Assembly: GCF_042139015.1 (NCBI RefSeq)
Contig: NZ_JBHIKY010000005.1
Span: 168,682 to 232,681, forward strand
Direction: 5' to 3'
Origin: JBHIKY01 sp042139015
GTDB lineage: Bacteria; Bacillota; Bacilli; Bacillales; Marinococcaceae
DNA: 64,000 bases
Positions 18,195-27,326 of the stretch are shown here, piece by piece. Positions within the stretch are counted from its first letter, which is position 1. Every line of letters begins with the position of its first letter. The notes beneath the pieces were generated by a model, which did no database searches, was not told the origin of the DNA, and saw nothing but the letters and a program-made list of their open reading frames with translations. Position numbers and translations under genes: made by a program.

Positions 18195-19421
18195 ATGAAA
18201 CGATGGCTGCAAATGTTTAACAATCCGGATAAGAATAAAAAGAATAAATCAAAGAAGAAAAATAAAAAAAAATTAAATAAAACAAGCCGCACTTTGTTAA
18301 ATATGATGGCTAGACTTCCAAAAAACAGCAAAGTTATTGTTTTTGAAAGCTTTTTTGGAAAACAGTACAGCTGCAACCCTCGTGCTATATACGAGGAGCT
18401 GAGAGAAAAATATCCGAAATACACGTTTTACTGGAGTATTGACCACCGTTATAAAGACACGTTTAAAAAGCACGGCCTGAATACGGTGCCGCGATTTACA
18501 CTGCGCTGGTTCTTAATTATGATGCGTGCGAAATATTGGGTATTTAACAGCCGCCTGCCCAAGTGGATGCCGAAGCCGGAAAACACAGTCTATCTGCAGA
18601 CTTGGCACGGCACTCCATTAAAGAAGCTTGCGCTGGATATGGACGAGGTATATATGCCGGGAACTACTACGAAGAAATACAAAAGAAATTTCGTGGCGGA
18701 GGCAAAAAGGTGGAACTATCTTGTTTCACCGAATCCTTATTCATCTGAAATTTTTAAGCGGGCCTTTAAATTTAAGCGCAAGCTGCTTGAAACCGGGTAT
18801 CCGCGTAATGATTTTCTGACAAATTATACAGATGAAGATGTGGAAGCCATCAGAAAGCATATTAATATTCCGGAAGGAAAAAAGGTGATATTATATGCTC
18901 CTACGTGGCGTGACAATGAGTATCATTTTATCGGAATGTATAAATTTGCGTTAAAGATGGACCTTGACAAAATGAGAGATGAATTCGGCGATGACTACGT
19001 TATTTTACTGCGTCTTCATTATTTAATATCGGACCATCTCGATATTAAAAAATATGAAGGGTTTGCCTATGATGTCTCGAATTATGAAGATATCAGAGAA
19101 TTATATGTCGTAAGCGATCTGCTGATTACAGACTATTCATCCGTCATGTTTGACTACGGAATTCTGAAGCGGCCGATGATCTTTTTCGCTTATGATATTG
19201 ATAATTACCGTGACAAGCTCCGCGGCTTTTATTTTGACTTTGAACATGAAGCACCTGGGCCGATTGTTCAGAATACAGAAGAGATCCTGGATGAAATCCG
19301 GCACGTAAATACGATCCGGATGCGGTATAAGCGGGAATGCAGTCAATTCGAGCAGAGGTTTCACTCTCTTGAAGACGGCCGGGCAGCCGAGAAGGTAGTA
19401 AAGAAAGTATTTAAGAAATAA
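18195..19421 (+). CDS. CDP-glycerol glycerophosphotransferase, TagB-like
   Basis: Adds glycerol phosphate to the teichoic-acid linkage unit or chain at the membrane. 408 residues, with a very Lys/Asn-rich N-terminus. The glycerophosphotransferase domain is marked by QTWHGTPLKKL (about 135), YAPTWRD and TDYSSVMFDYG (about 312). Size and motifs fit TagB or a short TagF. The start ATG 18195 has only a weak ribosome site. It is followed after 30 bp by tagG, consistent with an operon. TagB (primase) and TagF-type (polymerase) roles cannot be separated from sequence alone. Confidence 0.85.
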   Translation: MKRWLQMFNNPDKNKKNKSKKKNKKKLNKTSRTLLNMMARLPKNSKVIVFESFFGKQYSCNPRAIYEELREKYPKYTFYWSIDHRYKDTFKKHGLNTVPRFTLRWFLIMMRAKYWVFNSRLPKWMPKPENTVYLQTWHGTPLKKLALDMDEVYMPGTTTKKYKRNFVAEAKRWNYLVSPNPYSSEIFKRAFKFKRKLLETGYPRNDFLTNYTDEDVEAIRKHINIPEGKKVILYAPTWRDNEYHFIGMYKFALKMDLDKMRDEFGDDYVILLRLHYLISDHLDIKKYEGFAYDVSNYEDIRELYVVSDLLITDYSSVMFDYGILKRPMIFFAYDIDNYRDKLRGFYFDFEHEAPGPIVQNTEEILDEIRHVNTIRMRYKRECSQFEQRFHSLEDGRAAEKVVKKVFKK

Positions 19422-19451
19422 ATCTAGCATTATATAAAAGAGGGAACGTTG

Positions 19452-20270
19452 ATGAAATCTGCCGTCAAGGTTGGAAAAGAGCTTTATCAACATCTTTATT
19501 TAATTAATCGACTGGCTCTTTATGAATTAAAAATAAAAAATAAAAATAATTATCTTGGTAATGCATGGGAGCTTATTACCCCCTGCTTTTTTATCGCGAT
19601 TTACTGGTTTGTTTTCGGCTACGGGATTCGCGGAGGGGGCCGCGGCGTGGAAGGAGTAGAGGGGGTTCCTTTTTTAAACTGGATGACGGCAGGCATTATT
19701 TTATGGTTTTTCTTCCAGCCTGCTGTTATAGACGGATCCAAAGCAATCTATACGAAGGTAAAAATGGTTTCAAAAATGAATTTTCCGACGACAGTCATAC
19801 CGACCTATATCGTCATATCGAAGCTGTACGCCCATCTTGCTCTTATATTCATAGTTATGATTTATATGCAGGCGACAGGCTATTCGATTAACATCTATTA
19901 TTTACAGTTTCCTTATTTACTGGCAGCGACCATTGCTTTACTCGTATCTATTGTAATGATTACGTCTACCGCTACGGTGCTTATCCGCGATATTCAACTG
20001 CTCATTCGATCAACGATCCGGGTCATGCTCTACTTGACGCCGTTTCTATGGACAAATGACAGGCTCCCTGAGATCGTCCAGGATATTATGAAGCTGAATC
20101 CACTATACTACCTTGTAGAGGGATACCGTGCTGCTTATTTTGGTGATGGGTGGTATTTGCTACAGAATTTGAATTATACGATTTATTTTTGGAGTGTCGT
20201 CCTTATCTTTTTTATTTTTGGATCAATTCTTCACATGAGATTCCGCAGACATTTTCTTGATTTTTTATAA
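19452..20270 (+). CDS. tagG: Teichoic acid ABC transporter permease
   Basis: Membrane half of the exporter that flips finished wall teichoic acid across the membrane. 272 residues with six spans (ABC-2 type). Features include the ELKIKNKNNYLGNAWELITP entry segment and a late LYYLVEGYR motif before the last span. ATG 19452 is taken as start behind AGAGGGAACG; a TTG one codon earlier is possible. It is paired with the ATPase gene 33 bp downstream. Confidence 0.92.
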   Translation: MKSAVKVGKELYQHLYLINRLALYELKIKNKNNYLGNAWELITPCFFIAIYWFVFGYGIRGGGRGVEGVEGVPFLNWMTAGIILWFFFQPAVIDGSKAIYTKVKMVSKMNFPTTVIPTYIVISKLYAHLALIFIVMIYMQATGYSINIYYLQFPYLLAATIALLVSIVMITSTATVLIRDIQLLIRSTIRVMLYLTPFLWTNDRLPEIVQDIMKLNPLYYLVEGYRAAYFGDGWYLLQNLNYTIYFWSVVLIFFIFGSILHMRFRRHFLDFL

Positions 20271-20303
20271 CGAGCTGTTCTAAATCTTGATGGAAGTGAT
20301 AAT

Positions 20304-21131
20304 ATGAAAAAAGCTGTCATAGCAAAAAACCTGACGAAAAAATACAAGATGTATGAAACAAAATCAGAACGTTTAAAGGATCTTTTTTTCCCTGGAGACA
20401 GCGGAGAAGAGTTCTATGCTCTTAGAAATGTATCTTTTACAGCGGAAAAAGGGGACATTATCGGTCTCATTGGAGTTAACGGTTCAGGGAAATCCACATT
20501 GTCCAATATGCTTGCCGGCATTGTGCCAAAAACCTCAGGACAGTTAAAAAAATCTGGAGAAGCTGCGATTATTTCTGTGTCCTCTGGATTAAACAATAAA
20601 TTAACCGGCAGAGAAAACATTGAGCTCAAATGTTTAATGCTCGGCTTTAATAAGAAGCAGATTCGTGCCATGGAGAATGACATTATCGAGTTTGCAGAGC
20701 TCGAACGCTTTATCGACCAGCCTGTTAAGTCCTATTCAAGCGGTATGAAATCAAGACTTGGCTTCGCTATCAATACAAGCATTGACCCTGAAATTTTAAT
20801 CATTGACGAAGCGCTCTCTGTCGGGGACAAGGCATTTGCCAAAAAAAGTCTGGATAAAATGCATGAATTTAAAGATAGAGGCAAGACAATGTTCTTTGTG
20901 AGCCATTCACTCGGCCAAATGAAAGAATTCTGCAACAAAGCATTGTGGCTTGAATTTGGGGAAGTAAAGGCATTCGGCGATATGAACGAAATCATTGCCG
21001 ATTACGAAGAGTTTCTAAAGAACTTCAACCAATTATCTAAAAAAGAAAAGAAAGACTTCCGCGAGAAGGGGCTTAAAAGACAAAACAGCAAAGCAGCAGG
21101 CACAGTACCAAAAAAAGCAATCAGCCAGTAG
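20304..21131 (+). CDS. tagH: Teichoic acid ABC transporter ATP-binding protein (short form)
   Basis: Energises export of wall teichoic acid with TagG. Walker A GVNGSGKST (about 58), signature YSSGMKSRLGFA, Walker B ILIIDEALSVGD and the switch His in FVSHS are all present. The protein is 275 residues, whereas B. subtilis TagH is about 527 and has a long C-terminal extension. This one ends in a Lys-rich tail just after the ATPase domain. The frame is intact, so this is a short form rather than a broken gene. Confidence 0.92.
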   Translation: MKKAVIAKNLTKKYKMYETKSERLKDLFFPGDSGEEFYALRNVSFTAEKGDIIGLIGVNGSGKSTLSNMLAGIVPKTSGQLKKSGEAAIISVSSGLNNKLTGRENIELKCLMLGFNKKQIRAMENDIIEFAELERFIDQPVKSYSSGMKSRLGFAINTSIDPEILIIDEALSVGDKAFAKKSLDKMHEFKDRGKTMFFVSHSLGQMKEFCNKALWLEFGEVKAFGDMNEIIADYEEFLKNFNQLSKKEKKDFREKGLKRQNSKAAGTVPKKAISQ

Positions 21132-21160
21132 AGGCTGGGAACACAATATCTTAGTAATAA

Positions 21161-21205
21161 AAACTTGGTTTTCGCCTTTTGCTGGCGACAAGCCAAGTTT
21201 TTTTG
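21161..21205 (+). terminator. Terminator after tagH
   Basis: AAACTTGG pairs with CCAAGTTT, followed by TTTT; it closes the wall-polymer operon. Confidence 0.85.
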
Positions 21206-21378
21206 TCCGCGGGGGATGCTTCAATGTCCTCTGCACCTAGTTGCTGCCTGTGGCATTTTCAGTAGCTGATTTCTCTGGCTGCTTCAAACAAGCCGGTTCT
21301 GCGGACACTGGTTCCGCTAACGGTCAGAAAAGTAGTAAAACTCTCTGTCTATTTTGTCAAATAACGTTAAGCTTCAAG

Positions 21379-21605
21379 AGAGGGGCTGTATCATAAATGA
21401 TACTCGCCCCTTTTGCATGGTAAAAAAAGCAGTGGACAAGTCCTTCGCTTTCCGTGGGCAGCGCTTCAGCTAATCGGGCGAAACCCGCGCCCGGCAGATC
21501 TTCAGCCGCTGCTCTTCCCACTGGAGTCTTCGGACTTGTCTCCTGCTATCTTCTATTTAGGATACTACTTTTTCTATAAAAAGGGGCTTTTGCTACAGCC
21601 CCTCT
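21379..21605. mobile_element. MITE-like element with nested palindromes
   Basis: Perfect 12-bp terminal inverted repeats, AGAGGGGCTGTA (21379) and TACAGCCCCTCT (21594), enclose a second perfect pair, GCCCCTTTT (21406) and AAAAGGGGC (21579). Inside lies a third pair, GACAAGTCC and GGACTTGTC (21435/21532), around a variant of the dispersed repeat (CGCTTTCCGTGGGC). No ORF is inside. The GGGGCTGT end resembles ends of IS1182-type elements, so this may be a non-autonomous derivative with a repeat inserted into it. Confidence 0.6.
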
Positions 21606-21856
21606 CTTATACTAACGATCAGAAACTAATAAAATAATGGATCTCATGTCCACAGCTATCCAGGAGAATCAGCAACACCGAATACTCCCTGCGCAGAATT
21701 AATTTTTTGTGCAATTCCATAAAAAATTGCGCAATAATTGCACAATAAAAAAACAGTCGAGCAAAAAATCTCATTCATACCCAATAAAAATTGAGAAAAT
21801 TTTATAAAACCACTTGCGCAAATCATGCCTACCATTTAAAATAATCTATAAGAAAA
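21606..21856. other. AT-rich gap upstream of the maltodextrin operon
   Basis: No gene seen. It contains runs such as TTGCGCAAT and TTGCACAAT, which look like spaced half sites (ATTGCGCAA-type words near 21,710-21,745), but no clean operator could be defined. Confidence 0.3.
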
Positions 21857-21912
21857 TGAAATCGTTTCCAAAGTAAGCGTATTTTTTTACGTTATAAATG
21901 CAAACGATTGCA
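21857..21912 (+). promoter_or_regulatory. Two cre/LacI-type operators upstream of malE
   Basis: TGAAATCGTTTCCA (21857-21870) fits the CcpA cre pattern TGWAANCGNTNWCA at all but one position. TGCAAACGATTGCA (21899-21912) is a LacI-family palindrome. The 12-bp core TGCAAACGATTG recurs upstream of the glucosidase gene at 29,704. This predicts joint control by CcpA and/or a MalR-type repressor; no such regulator gene is in the window. Confidence 0.7.
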
Positions 21913-21976
21913 CTATTTTTATTGTGAAGCCTTGTCATGGGATGATTTACATACTTTGAAAAATGGGGGAAGAGAA

Positions 21977-23266
21977 ATGAAAAAATTAACTTGGACAGTA
22001 ATGTTAATGCTGGCAGCTATAATGCTTTTGATGGCTGCGTGTGGACCGGACAGGGAAGAAGAGAGCGGAGCAGACAGCGGGGGAAGCGGATCTGGCGGAG
22101 AAGAGCCGGAGAAACCGGAATCACTGACAGTCTGGGTAAACAATAACGATGAACAATCAGCTGCTTACGAAGAGATTGCGGAAGGATTTACTGAGGAACA
22201 TGGAATTGAAGTGAAATTTAATAGAATGGATCTCGATGAACAGATAGAAAACGTTTCCTTGGATGGACCAAATGGAAATGGTCCGGATTTGTTTTTCGCA
22301 GTTCACGACGGTATCGGCGAAATTACACTGCAAGGTTTAGCAGCACCGCTTGAGATAGAGGAAGAGAGATTGGAAGAGTACGAGGAAGAAGCAATTCAGG
22401 CTATGACATATGAAGAGGAATTATATGGTGTACCTGCTGTCACTGAAACATACGCGTTAATGTACAACAAGGAGTTAATGGAGGAAGCACCTGAAACATT
22501 AGAAGATCTTGAAGTGGCAGCAGAAGATTTAACGGATGCATCAAATGATGAATATAGCTTCTTAATGGAAGCAGCCAATTTTTATTTTACTTATCCATTT
22601 ATGACAGCAGAAGGCGGATATGTTTTCAATCAGAAAGAAAATGGCGAGTATGATGCTTCTGACATTGGTTTGGATAACAAAGGAGCGATCGAAGGGGCTT
22701 CGATGATTCAGAGCTGGTACGAGAACGGCTATATCCCTCAGGGAATTAATGCAGATATTCTTAACGGTTTATTTGAAGATGGCAAGGTTGGTGCGGTGGT
22801 GAATGGACCATGGGCCATTAATGACTATGCAAATGCAATTGGTGAAGAAAATCTTGGTGTAGCGCCGCTCCCAACAAATGAAGCTGGAGAAAATCTACGC
22901 ACTTTTTCCGGGGTAAAAGGATGGCTGGTATCTCAATTTGCTGAGGATAACAGCAAATATTGGGGGACTGAATTAGCGTTGCACATGACAAATGCGGATA
23001 GCTCTAAGACTTATTACGAAGTATCAAGTGAAGTCCCTGCAATAACAGAAGTCATTGAATCCGATTTAATCCAGGAAGACGAATACTTTGCTGGCTTTGC
23101 AGAGCAGACTCAATATTCGGAACCAATGCCAAGTATTCCGGAAATGGCGCAGGTGTGGGATCCGATGGGCGAGGCTCATGAATATATTGCTGAAGGCGAG
23201 GATCCTGCAGAAGTACTTCCAGAAGCAGTGGAACAAATTGAGTCAGAGATTCAAATGCAGCAATAA
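21977..23266 (+). CDS. malE: Maltodextrin ABC transporter substrate-binding lipoprotein
   Basis: Extracellular sugar-binding component of an ABC importer (MalE/MdxE type). A signal peptide (MKKLTWTVMLMLAAIMLL) leads to the lipobox MAAC and then a Gly/Ser/Glu-rich linker. The mature part carries LTVWVNNNDEQ, GPDLFFAVHDGIGE and GKVGAVVNGPWAI. It is very acidic, as expected for a secreted protein of a salt-adapted bacterium. ATG 21977 behind GGGGGAAGAG is the start; the frame is open 23 codons further upstream but without a signal peptide. First gene of malE-malF-malG. Confidence 0.9.
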   Translation: MKKLTWTVMLMLAAIMLLMAACGPDREEESGADSGGSGSGGEEPEKPESLTVWVNNNDEQSAAYEEIAEGFTEEHGIEVKFNRMDLDEQIENVSLDGPNGNGPDLFFAVHDGIGEITLQGLAAPLEIEEERLEEYEEEAIQAMTYEEELYGVPAVTETYALMYNKELMEEAPETLEDLEVAAEDLTDASNDEYSFLMEAANFYFTYPFMTAEGGYVFNQKENGEYDASDIGLDNKGAIEGASMIQSWYENGYIPQGINADILNGLFEDGKVGAVVNGPWAINDYANAIGEENLGVAPLPTNEAGENLRTFSGVKGWLVSQFAEDNSKYWGTELALHMTNADSSKTYYEVSSEVPAITEVIESDLIQEDEYFAGFAEQTQYSEPMPSIPEMAQVWDPMGEAHEYIAEGEDPAEVLPEAVEQIESEIQMQQ

Positions 23267-23278
23267 GTGATAAAACGG

Positions 23279-23312
23279 GAGGGAAGAATGATTTTTCTCT
23301 TCTCTCTTTTTT
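23279..23312 (+). terminator. Hairpin with T-run between malE and malF (expression step-down)
   Basis: GAGGGAAGA pairs with TCTTCTCTC, with one G-T pair, and is followed by TTTTTT. It lies inside the operon, so it would lower permease expression relative to the binding protein. Confidence 0.65.
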
Positions 23313-23354
23313 ACACGGCTGTGCTTAAGAATATTGTTTAAAGGAGTGAAGATT

Positions 23355-24683
23355 GTGGGTGAAGCTCTAAGAAAACCGGCCTCTGAAAATCCAAATCAGC
23401 CGCCGACTCCGGAGCCTTCTAAACATAGTGTGAAGACTGCGACATGGTTGGCACTGATTCCTGGTGCAGGGCAGTATTATAATCGTCGTTTTATCAAAGG
23501 ATCAGTCATGCTGGGGCTGGCGGCTGCATTTGTCATCACATTTGCCCAATTTTTAAACATCGGTTATTGGGGACTTTTCACACTGGGTACCCTCCAGGGA
23601 ACAGATGACTCAAGATCCTTATTAATTCAAGGAATTCTGTCAGTCTTTTTGACATTGACTGCTCTTGGTTTTTATGCAGCAAGTATTTTCGATGCCCGCC
23701 GTGATGCACAAAAAATACGGGACGGCTGGAAAATACCTCCCGTAAGGAAAGCATTATATGACTGGTTCGACGCCGCATTTCCATATTTATTGGTTACTCC
23801 GGGATTAATTTTATTAATATTCGTAGTGGTCTTTCCGTTATTATTCATGGTTTTATTGGCATTTACCAACTACAACCGCTACAATGCACCGCCGGGAAAT
23901 CTACTGGACTGGGTTGGATTTCAAAATTTCTTTGAAATTGTTAATGTACCGATCTGGCGGGAAACCTTTATTTCGGTTTTTAGCTGGACCTTGACCTGGA
24001 CGTTTGGCGCAACTACCCTGCAGATAGCTCTGGCACTGCTGCTTGCCGTCATTGTGAACGATAAGCGTATAAAATTTAAGCGTCTGATACGTACCGTGTT
24101 TATTTTACCGTGGGCGGTACCTGGATTCGTGACCATCATGATCTTTTCAGCTTTATTTAATGATAATTTTGGGGCGATAAACCGAGACATCATAGTACCA
24201 CTGTTCGGAAGCGGCATTCCTTGGCTCACTGACCCCTTTTGGGCAAAAACAGCTATTATAATGATCCAGGTCTGGCTCGGTTTTCCCTTCGTCTATGCTT
24301 TGTTTACCGGTGTTCTGCAGAGCATCTCCTCGGAGTGGTACGAAGCAGCTGATGTGGATGGCGGATCTAAATTTCAAAAGTTCTGGTATATAACACTTCC
24401 GCACATTTTGTTTGCGACGGCTCCGCTGCTTATAATGCAGTACTCGTTCAATTTTAATAATTTCAATATTATTTACTTATTCAATGAAGGTGGTCCGGCA
24501 GTGCGCGGCCAGGAAGCCGGCGGCACCGATATTCTTATTTCCTGGGTATACAGCCTGACGTTTGAAAACAGTATGTACAGTCTGGCGGCTGTTGTGTCTA
24601 TTATCATGGGATTGATGGTTGCGATATTCGCGTTTTTCCAATTCCGGCGCAGCCGAGCGTTTAAAGAGGAGGGGCAGATTTAA
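23355..24683 (+). CDS. malF: Maltodextrin ABC transporter permease MalF type
   Basis: One of two membrane subunits of the maltodextrin importer, about 442 residues. A Pro-rich cytoplasmic start and an extra N-terminal membrane hairpin (ALIPGAGQYYNRRFIKG) precede the six-span permease core. The EAA loop EAADVDGGSKFQKFWYITLP contacts the ATPase. GTG 23355 follows AAGGAGTGAAG; an earlier in-frame TTG at 23334 lies ahead of that ribosome site. Its stop TAA overlaps the malG start by one base. No ATPase (MsmX-like) gene is present, so it presumably shares one encoded elsewhere. Confidence 0.9.
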   Translation: MGEALRKPASENPNQPPTPEPSKHSVKTATWLALIPGAGQYYNRRFIKGSVMLGLAAAFVITFAQFLNIGYWGLFTLGTLQGTDDSRSLLIQGILSVFLTLTALGFYAASIFDARRDAQKIRDGWKIPPVRKALYDWFDAAFPYLLVTPGLILLIFVVVFPLLFMVLLAFTNYNRYNAPPGNLLDWVGFQNFFEIVNVPIWRETFISVFSWTLTWTFGATTLQIALALLLAVIVNDKRIKFKRLIRTVFILPWAVPGFVTIMIFSALFNDNFGAINRDIIVPLFGSGIPWLTDPFWAKTAIIMIQVWLGFPFVYALFTGVLQSISSEWYEAADVDGGSKFQKFWYITLPHILFATAPLLIMQYSFNFNNFNIIYLFNEGGPAVRGQEAGGTDILISWVYSLTFENSMYSLAAVVSIIMGLMVAIFAFFQFRRSRAFKEEGQI

Positions 24684-25525
24684 TGAGCAGAAAAATCAGG
24701 GATCGTCTGGAACTTACCGGAAGCTACTCGATTATTTTTATCATGTTCATCATTATTTTGTATCCACTGCTTTGGACGCTCGGAATGTCTTTTAATGAAG
24801 GGGCAAGTTTATACTCCTCGAGTATTATCCCAGAGACCCCTTCATTGGAGCATTATATCTGGCTTTTCACAGATCCGAACAGCCACTATGTGACCTGGTA
24901 TAAAAATACATTAATCGTCGCATTAACTACAACAATTTCATCAACCTTTATCATTGCATTGACCGCCTATGCTTTTTCACGATACCGATTTGTCGGAAGG
25001 AAATATGGTATTTACGCATTTTTGCTGCTGCAGATGTTTCCAGTATTAATGGGAATGGTGGCCCTCTATATTCTTTTGAATAATATCGGACTGCTCGATT
25101 CTTTATTAGGTCTGACGCTTATTTATATTGGCGGGGCTATTCCGATGAATGCATTTCTAGTAAAAGGCTATTTTGATACGATACCGCGCGAATTGGATGA
25201 ATCAGCACGGATGGACGGCGCCGGGCATTTCCGGGTATTTTTCACGATTATGCTTCCGCTTGCAAAACCTATATTAGCGGTTGTGCTCCTCTTTAATTTT
25301 ATGGCGCCATTTATGGATTTTATTCTGCCGAGCATTATACTCAGAAGTGAAGAAAATTTTACACTTGCTCTGGGTTTGTATAATTTCGTAAATGATCAGT
25401 TCTCAAACAACTTTACAAGATTCGCAGCAGGCTCGGTCTTGATAGCCGTGCCGATCGCTACCGTTTATCTTGTTCTGCAGCGCTGGCTTATATCCGGGCT
25501 GACCGCGGGAGCGACAAAAGGTTAA
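24683..25525 (+). CDS. malG: Maltodextrin ABC transporter permease MalG type
   Basis: Second permease of the maltodextrin importer, 280 residues and six spans. The EAA motif is ELDESARMDGAGHFRVFFTIMLP. The C-terminus ends in the usual short tail (GLTAGATKG). It starts at ATG 24683, overlapping the malF stop by one base, so it is translationally coupled. A terminator at 25,540 ends the operon. Confidence 0.92.
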   Translation: MSRKIRDRLELTGSYSIIFIMFIIILYPLLWTLGMSFNEGASLYSSSIIPETPSLEHYIWLFTDPNSHYVTWYKNTLIVALTTTISSTFIIALTAYAFSRYRFVGRKYGIYAFLLLQMFPVLMGMVALYILLNNIGLLDSLLGLTLIYIGGAIPMNAFLVKGYFDTIPRELDESARMDGAGHFRVFFTIMLPLAKPILAVVLLFNFMAPFMDFILPSIILRSEENFTLALGLYNFVNDQFSNNFTRFAAGSVLIAVPIATVYLVLQRWLISGLTAGATKG

Positions 25526-25539
25526 TATGTGAGAAATAA

Positions 25540-25569
25540 GTCTGCTGACTGGTATACAGCAGGCTTTTT
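25540..25569 (+). terminator. Terminator after malG
   Basis: GTCTGCTG pairs with CAGCAGGC, followed by a TTTTT run. Confidence 0.8.
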
Positions 25570-25687
25570 CTGTTTAAATGTAAAAACCATGGTACATAAT
25601 CTGCCGAATTTCCCCAGCCAGTTATTGAAATTCGGTACACTATCTATACATACACTCAGGAAGACTTGAAGGAAAGGAAGGAGATTC

Positions 25688-26317
25688 ATGTTTCAATTAG
25701 GCATTCAAAATATTCCAGCTCTTGCTGAAAAGCTTTTGAATGAGGGAACAGATCCTTCTGTTCCTGTGATGATAACAGAATGGGGTGGAATGGAAAGGCA
25801 GCGATCCATCACCGGACCGCTTGGAAGTATTTCTGCGATTGTATCCCAGGCAGATCTGTCTGATCCGGCTATCATTGTACTCGGCAATGATACCGAACTG
25901 CATTGGGTAAACACAGCGCCTTTTGCCGGAAAAGGCATGCTTGCTTTTCCAGCGGGAGAGCAGGAAAAAGAGGTTGTGAAAGCATTTCAGGACGCAGGGG
26001 GATCTCTATATACTTCCAAAGAATTTACCTTGCATCAACGTATAACAAGTCTGGCAGCGCTTGACTCCCTTGAAATGATTAAGCATGGCAAAGCGGATGC
26101 GATTTTTCTGCAAAACAAAACAACTGCACAGATCCTTCTTAAATACTTGAAGAAGCACTCCGAAAAATCGGGAATTCAACTGCAAAAGCTGTCTTTTGTG
26201 TGTATCGGAAAAGAAACGGCACAGGAGCTCACTAAACATGGCCTGATGCCAGCCTGTATTTTTCCAAATTATGCCGAAACGTTTCTTGCGGAGTCGGTTT
26301 CATCCTACAGTATTTAA
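25688..26317 (+). CDS. Headless CobA/HemD fusion: C-terminal SUMT segment plus uroporphyrinogen-III synthase-like domain
   Basis: The first 75 residues match the end of uroporphyrinogen-III C-methyltransferases: GIQNIPALAEKL, then PVMITEWGGMERQRSITGPL and a PAIIVLGNDTELHW end. The N-terminal SAM-binding half of about 170 residues is missing. The remaining 130 residues resemble the end of a HemD domain (DAIFLQNKTTAQIL, FVCIGKETAQELTKHGL). Full-length CobA-HemD fusions such as NasF are about 480 residues. There is nevertheless a good ribosome site (AAGGAAGGAG) and ATG, a possible promoter (TTGAAA 25,625; TACATA 25,647), and a strong terminator downstream. It is either a remnant with a fortuitous start or a reduced protein. 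Confidence 0.65.
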   Translation: MFQLGIQNIPALAEKLLNEGTDPSVPVMITEWGGMERQRSITGPLGSISAIVSQADLSDPAIIVLGNDTELHWVNTAPFAGKGMLAFPAGEQEKEVVKAFQDAGGSLYTSKEFTLHQRITSLAALDSLEMIKHGKADAIFLQNKTTAQILLKYLKKHSEKSGIQLQKLSFVCIGKETAQELTKHGLMPACIFPNYAETFLAESVSSYSI

Positions 26318-26354
26318 ATAGAGGAAGGAAGAGGTGTTTACGGTGAATAGCAAA

Positions 26355-26388
26355 AGCCTGCTGCTCAGTAATGAGCAGCGGGCTTTTT
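26355..26388 (+). terminator. Strong terminator after the CobA/HemD remnant
   Basis: AGCCTGCTGCTC pairs with GAGCAGCGGGCT over a 6-base loop, followed by TTTTT. Confidence 0.9.
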
Positions 26389-26479
26389 CGTGTGCTGTCT
26401 ATGAGACGCTGCTTGGAGAAATTAAGAACAGCCCTTATAATAGAGTAAGAATGGAAGTAGTAAGGGAGAATCTGTGCAG

Positions 26480-26578
26480 ATGGGTGAATTTCTGATATCA
26501 AACATTTACGTCATAACCATGATACTTACGATTACCCTCGTTGTATTTTTATTAATAAAAACGAAAAAGAAGCAGTAA
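26480..26578 (+). CDS. Small membrane protein, 32 residues
   Basis: ATG 26480 is preceded by TAAGGGAGAA. The peptide begins MGEFLISNIYVITMILTITL, is one hydrophobic span, and ends in the basic tail KTKKKQ, so the C-terminus should face the cytoplasm. Its stop lies 15 bp before the next membrane protein gene, whose ribosome site overlaps its end, so the two form a small operon. Function unknown. Confidence 0.55.
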   Translation: MGEFLISNIYVITMILTITLVVFLLIKTKKKQ

Positions 26579-26593
26579 AGGAGCAGTTCATTA

Positions 26594-26914
26594 ATGCAAT
26601 CACTCGTTAGATATTTGTTATTTGGATGTTTATTGGCAGCAGGCAGTGGTATGCTCGCCATTAGTTTAGAGAGTATGGGACTTTTCGTAATTCTATCGCT
26701 GTCGATAACACTGCTCTCCTTCCTGCCGATCGTTATTATTACTTTTCATCCAAGAAACCTGCTGCGGCCGTATGGAGTTTCGCTGCCGGACAAGCAAAAG
26801 AAAAAAAGAAAGAAGCAGAATGTTAACAGATATGATAAAGCATGGCAGTATGCCTGTCTCGGTATCCCAAGCCTGTTGACCTTTCTTGTAACTGCCATAA
26901 TTTCAGTCGCTTAG
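26594..26914 (+). CDS. Hypothetical membrane protein, 106 residues
   Basis: Three predicted membrane segments (about 5-25, 28-50 and 88-104). A strongly basic loop between the second and third (KQKKKRKKQNVNR) is probably cytoplasmic. AAAGGAGCAG precedes ATG 26594. I do not recognise the family. It is coupled to the preceding 32-residue membrane peptide. Confidence 0.6.
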   Translation: MQSLVRYLLFGCLLAAGSGMLAISLESMGLFVILSLSITLLSFLPIVIITFHPRNLLRPYGVSLPDKQKKKRKKQNVNRYDKAWQYACLGIPSLLTFLVTAIISVA

Positions 26915-27198
26915 CCCAATAGCCAGAATTATTGTTTAACTATTACAGATTTCGGAGAAAAAGCGAATTTTACAATCAAATAGCATTGTATTTTACATCT
27001 TAATCACATACAAAGCCGTTTTAAGCTCAATAACTTTAAATTTAATAGCTTTTCAATATTTATTAATTGATGAAATTAATCAATATATGCAATTATGGAT
27101 TTAAAAGATCTTGTCTATCCTTATTAGTTAATATGATAATGATTTCATAATTCATTTTCACAACAGAATATACAAACATTAACCTATTTTCTATATAT
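26915..27198. other. AT-rich intergenic region
   Basis: No gene, terminator or convincing promoter is seen. Very AT-rich, with stop codons in every frame. Confidence 0.5.
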
Positions 27199-27326
27199 CA
27201 TTCGATTTCGCTTCCGGCGAACGCTTTCCACGGGCTTGGCCTCAGCCTCCTCGGCAGCAAACTGGCTGCGGGTCTTCACTTCAAGCTTTTCCCGTAGGAG
27301 TCGTCGCCTTACGCTATAATCGAATG
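27199..27326. repeat. Dispersed GC-rich intergenic repeat, full-length copy
   Basis: Bounded by the perfect inverted repeat CATTCGAT (27199) and ATCGAATG (27319). Inside are GAACGCTTTCCACGGGC, CCTCAGCCTCCTCGG and GGAGTCGTCGCCTTACGC, a palindromic arrangement without an ORF. Its right flank (TGTTCATGTTTTTTAT... AGCACTTATG) is also shared with the copy near 49.4 kb. This is the best-preserved copy in the window. Confidence 0.75.
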
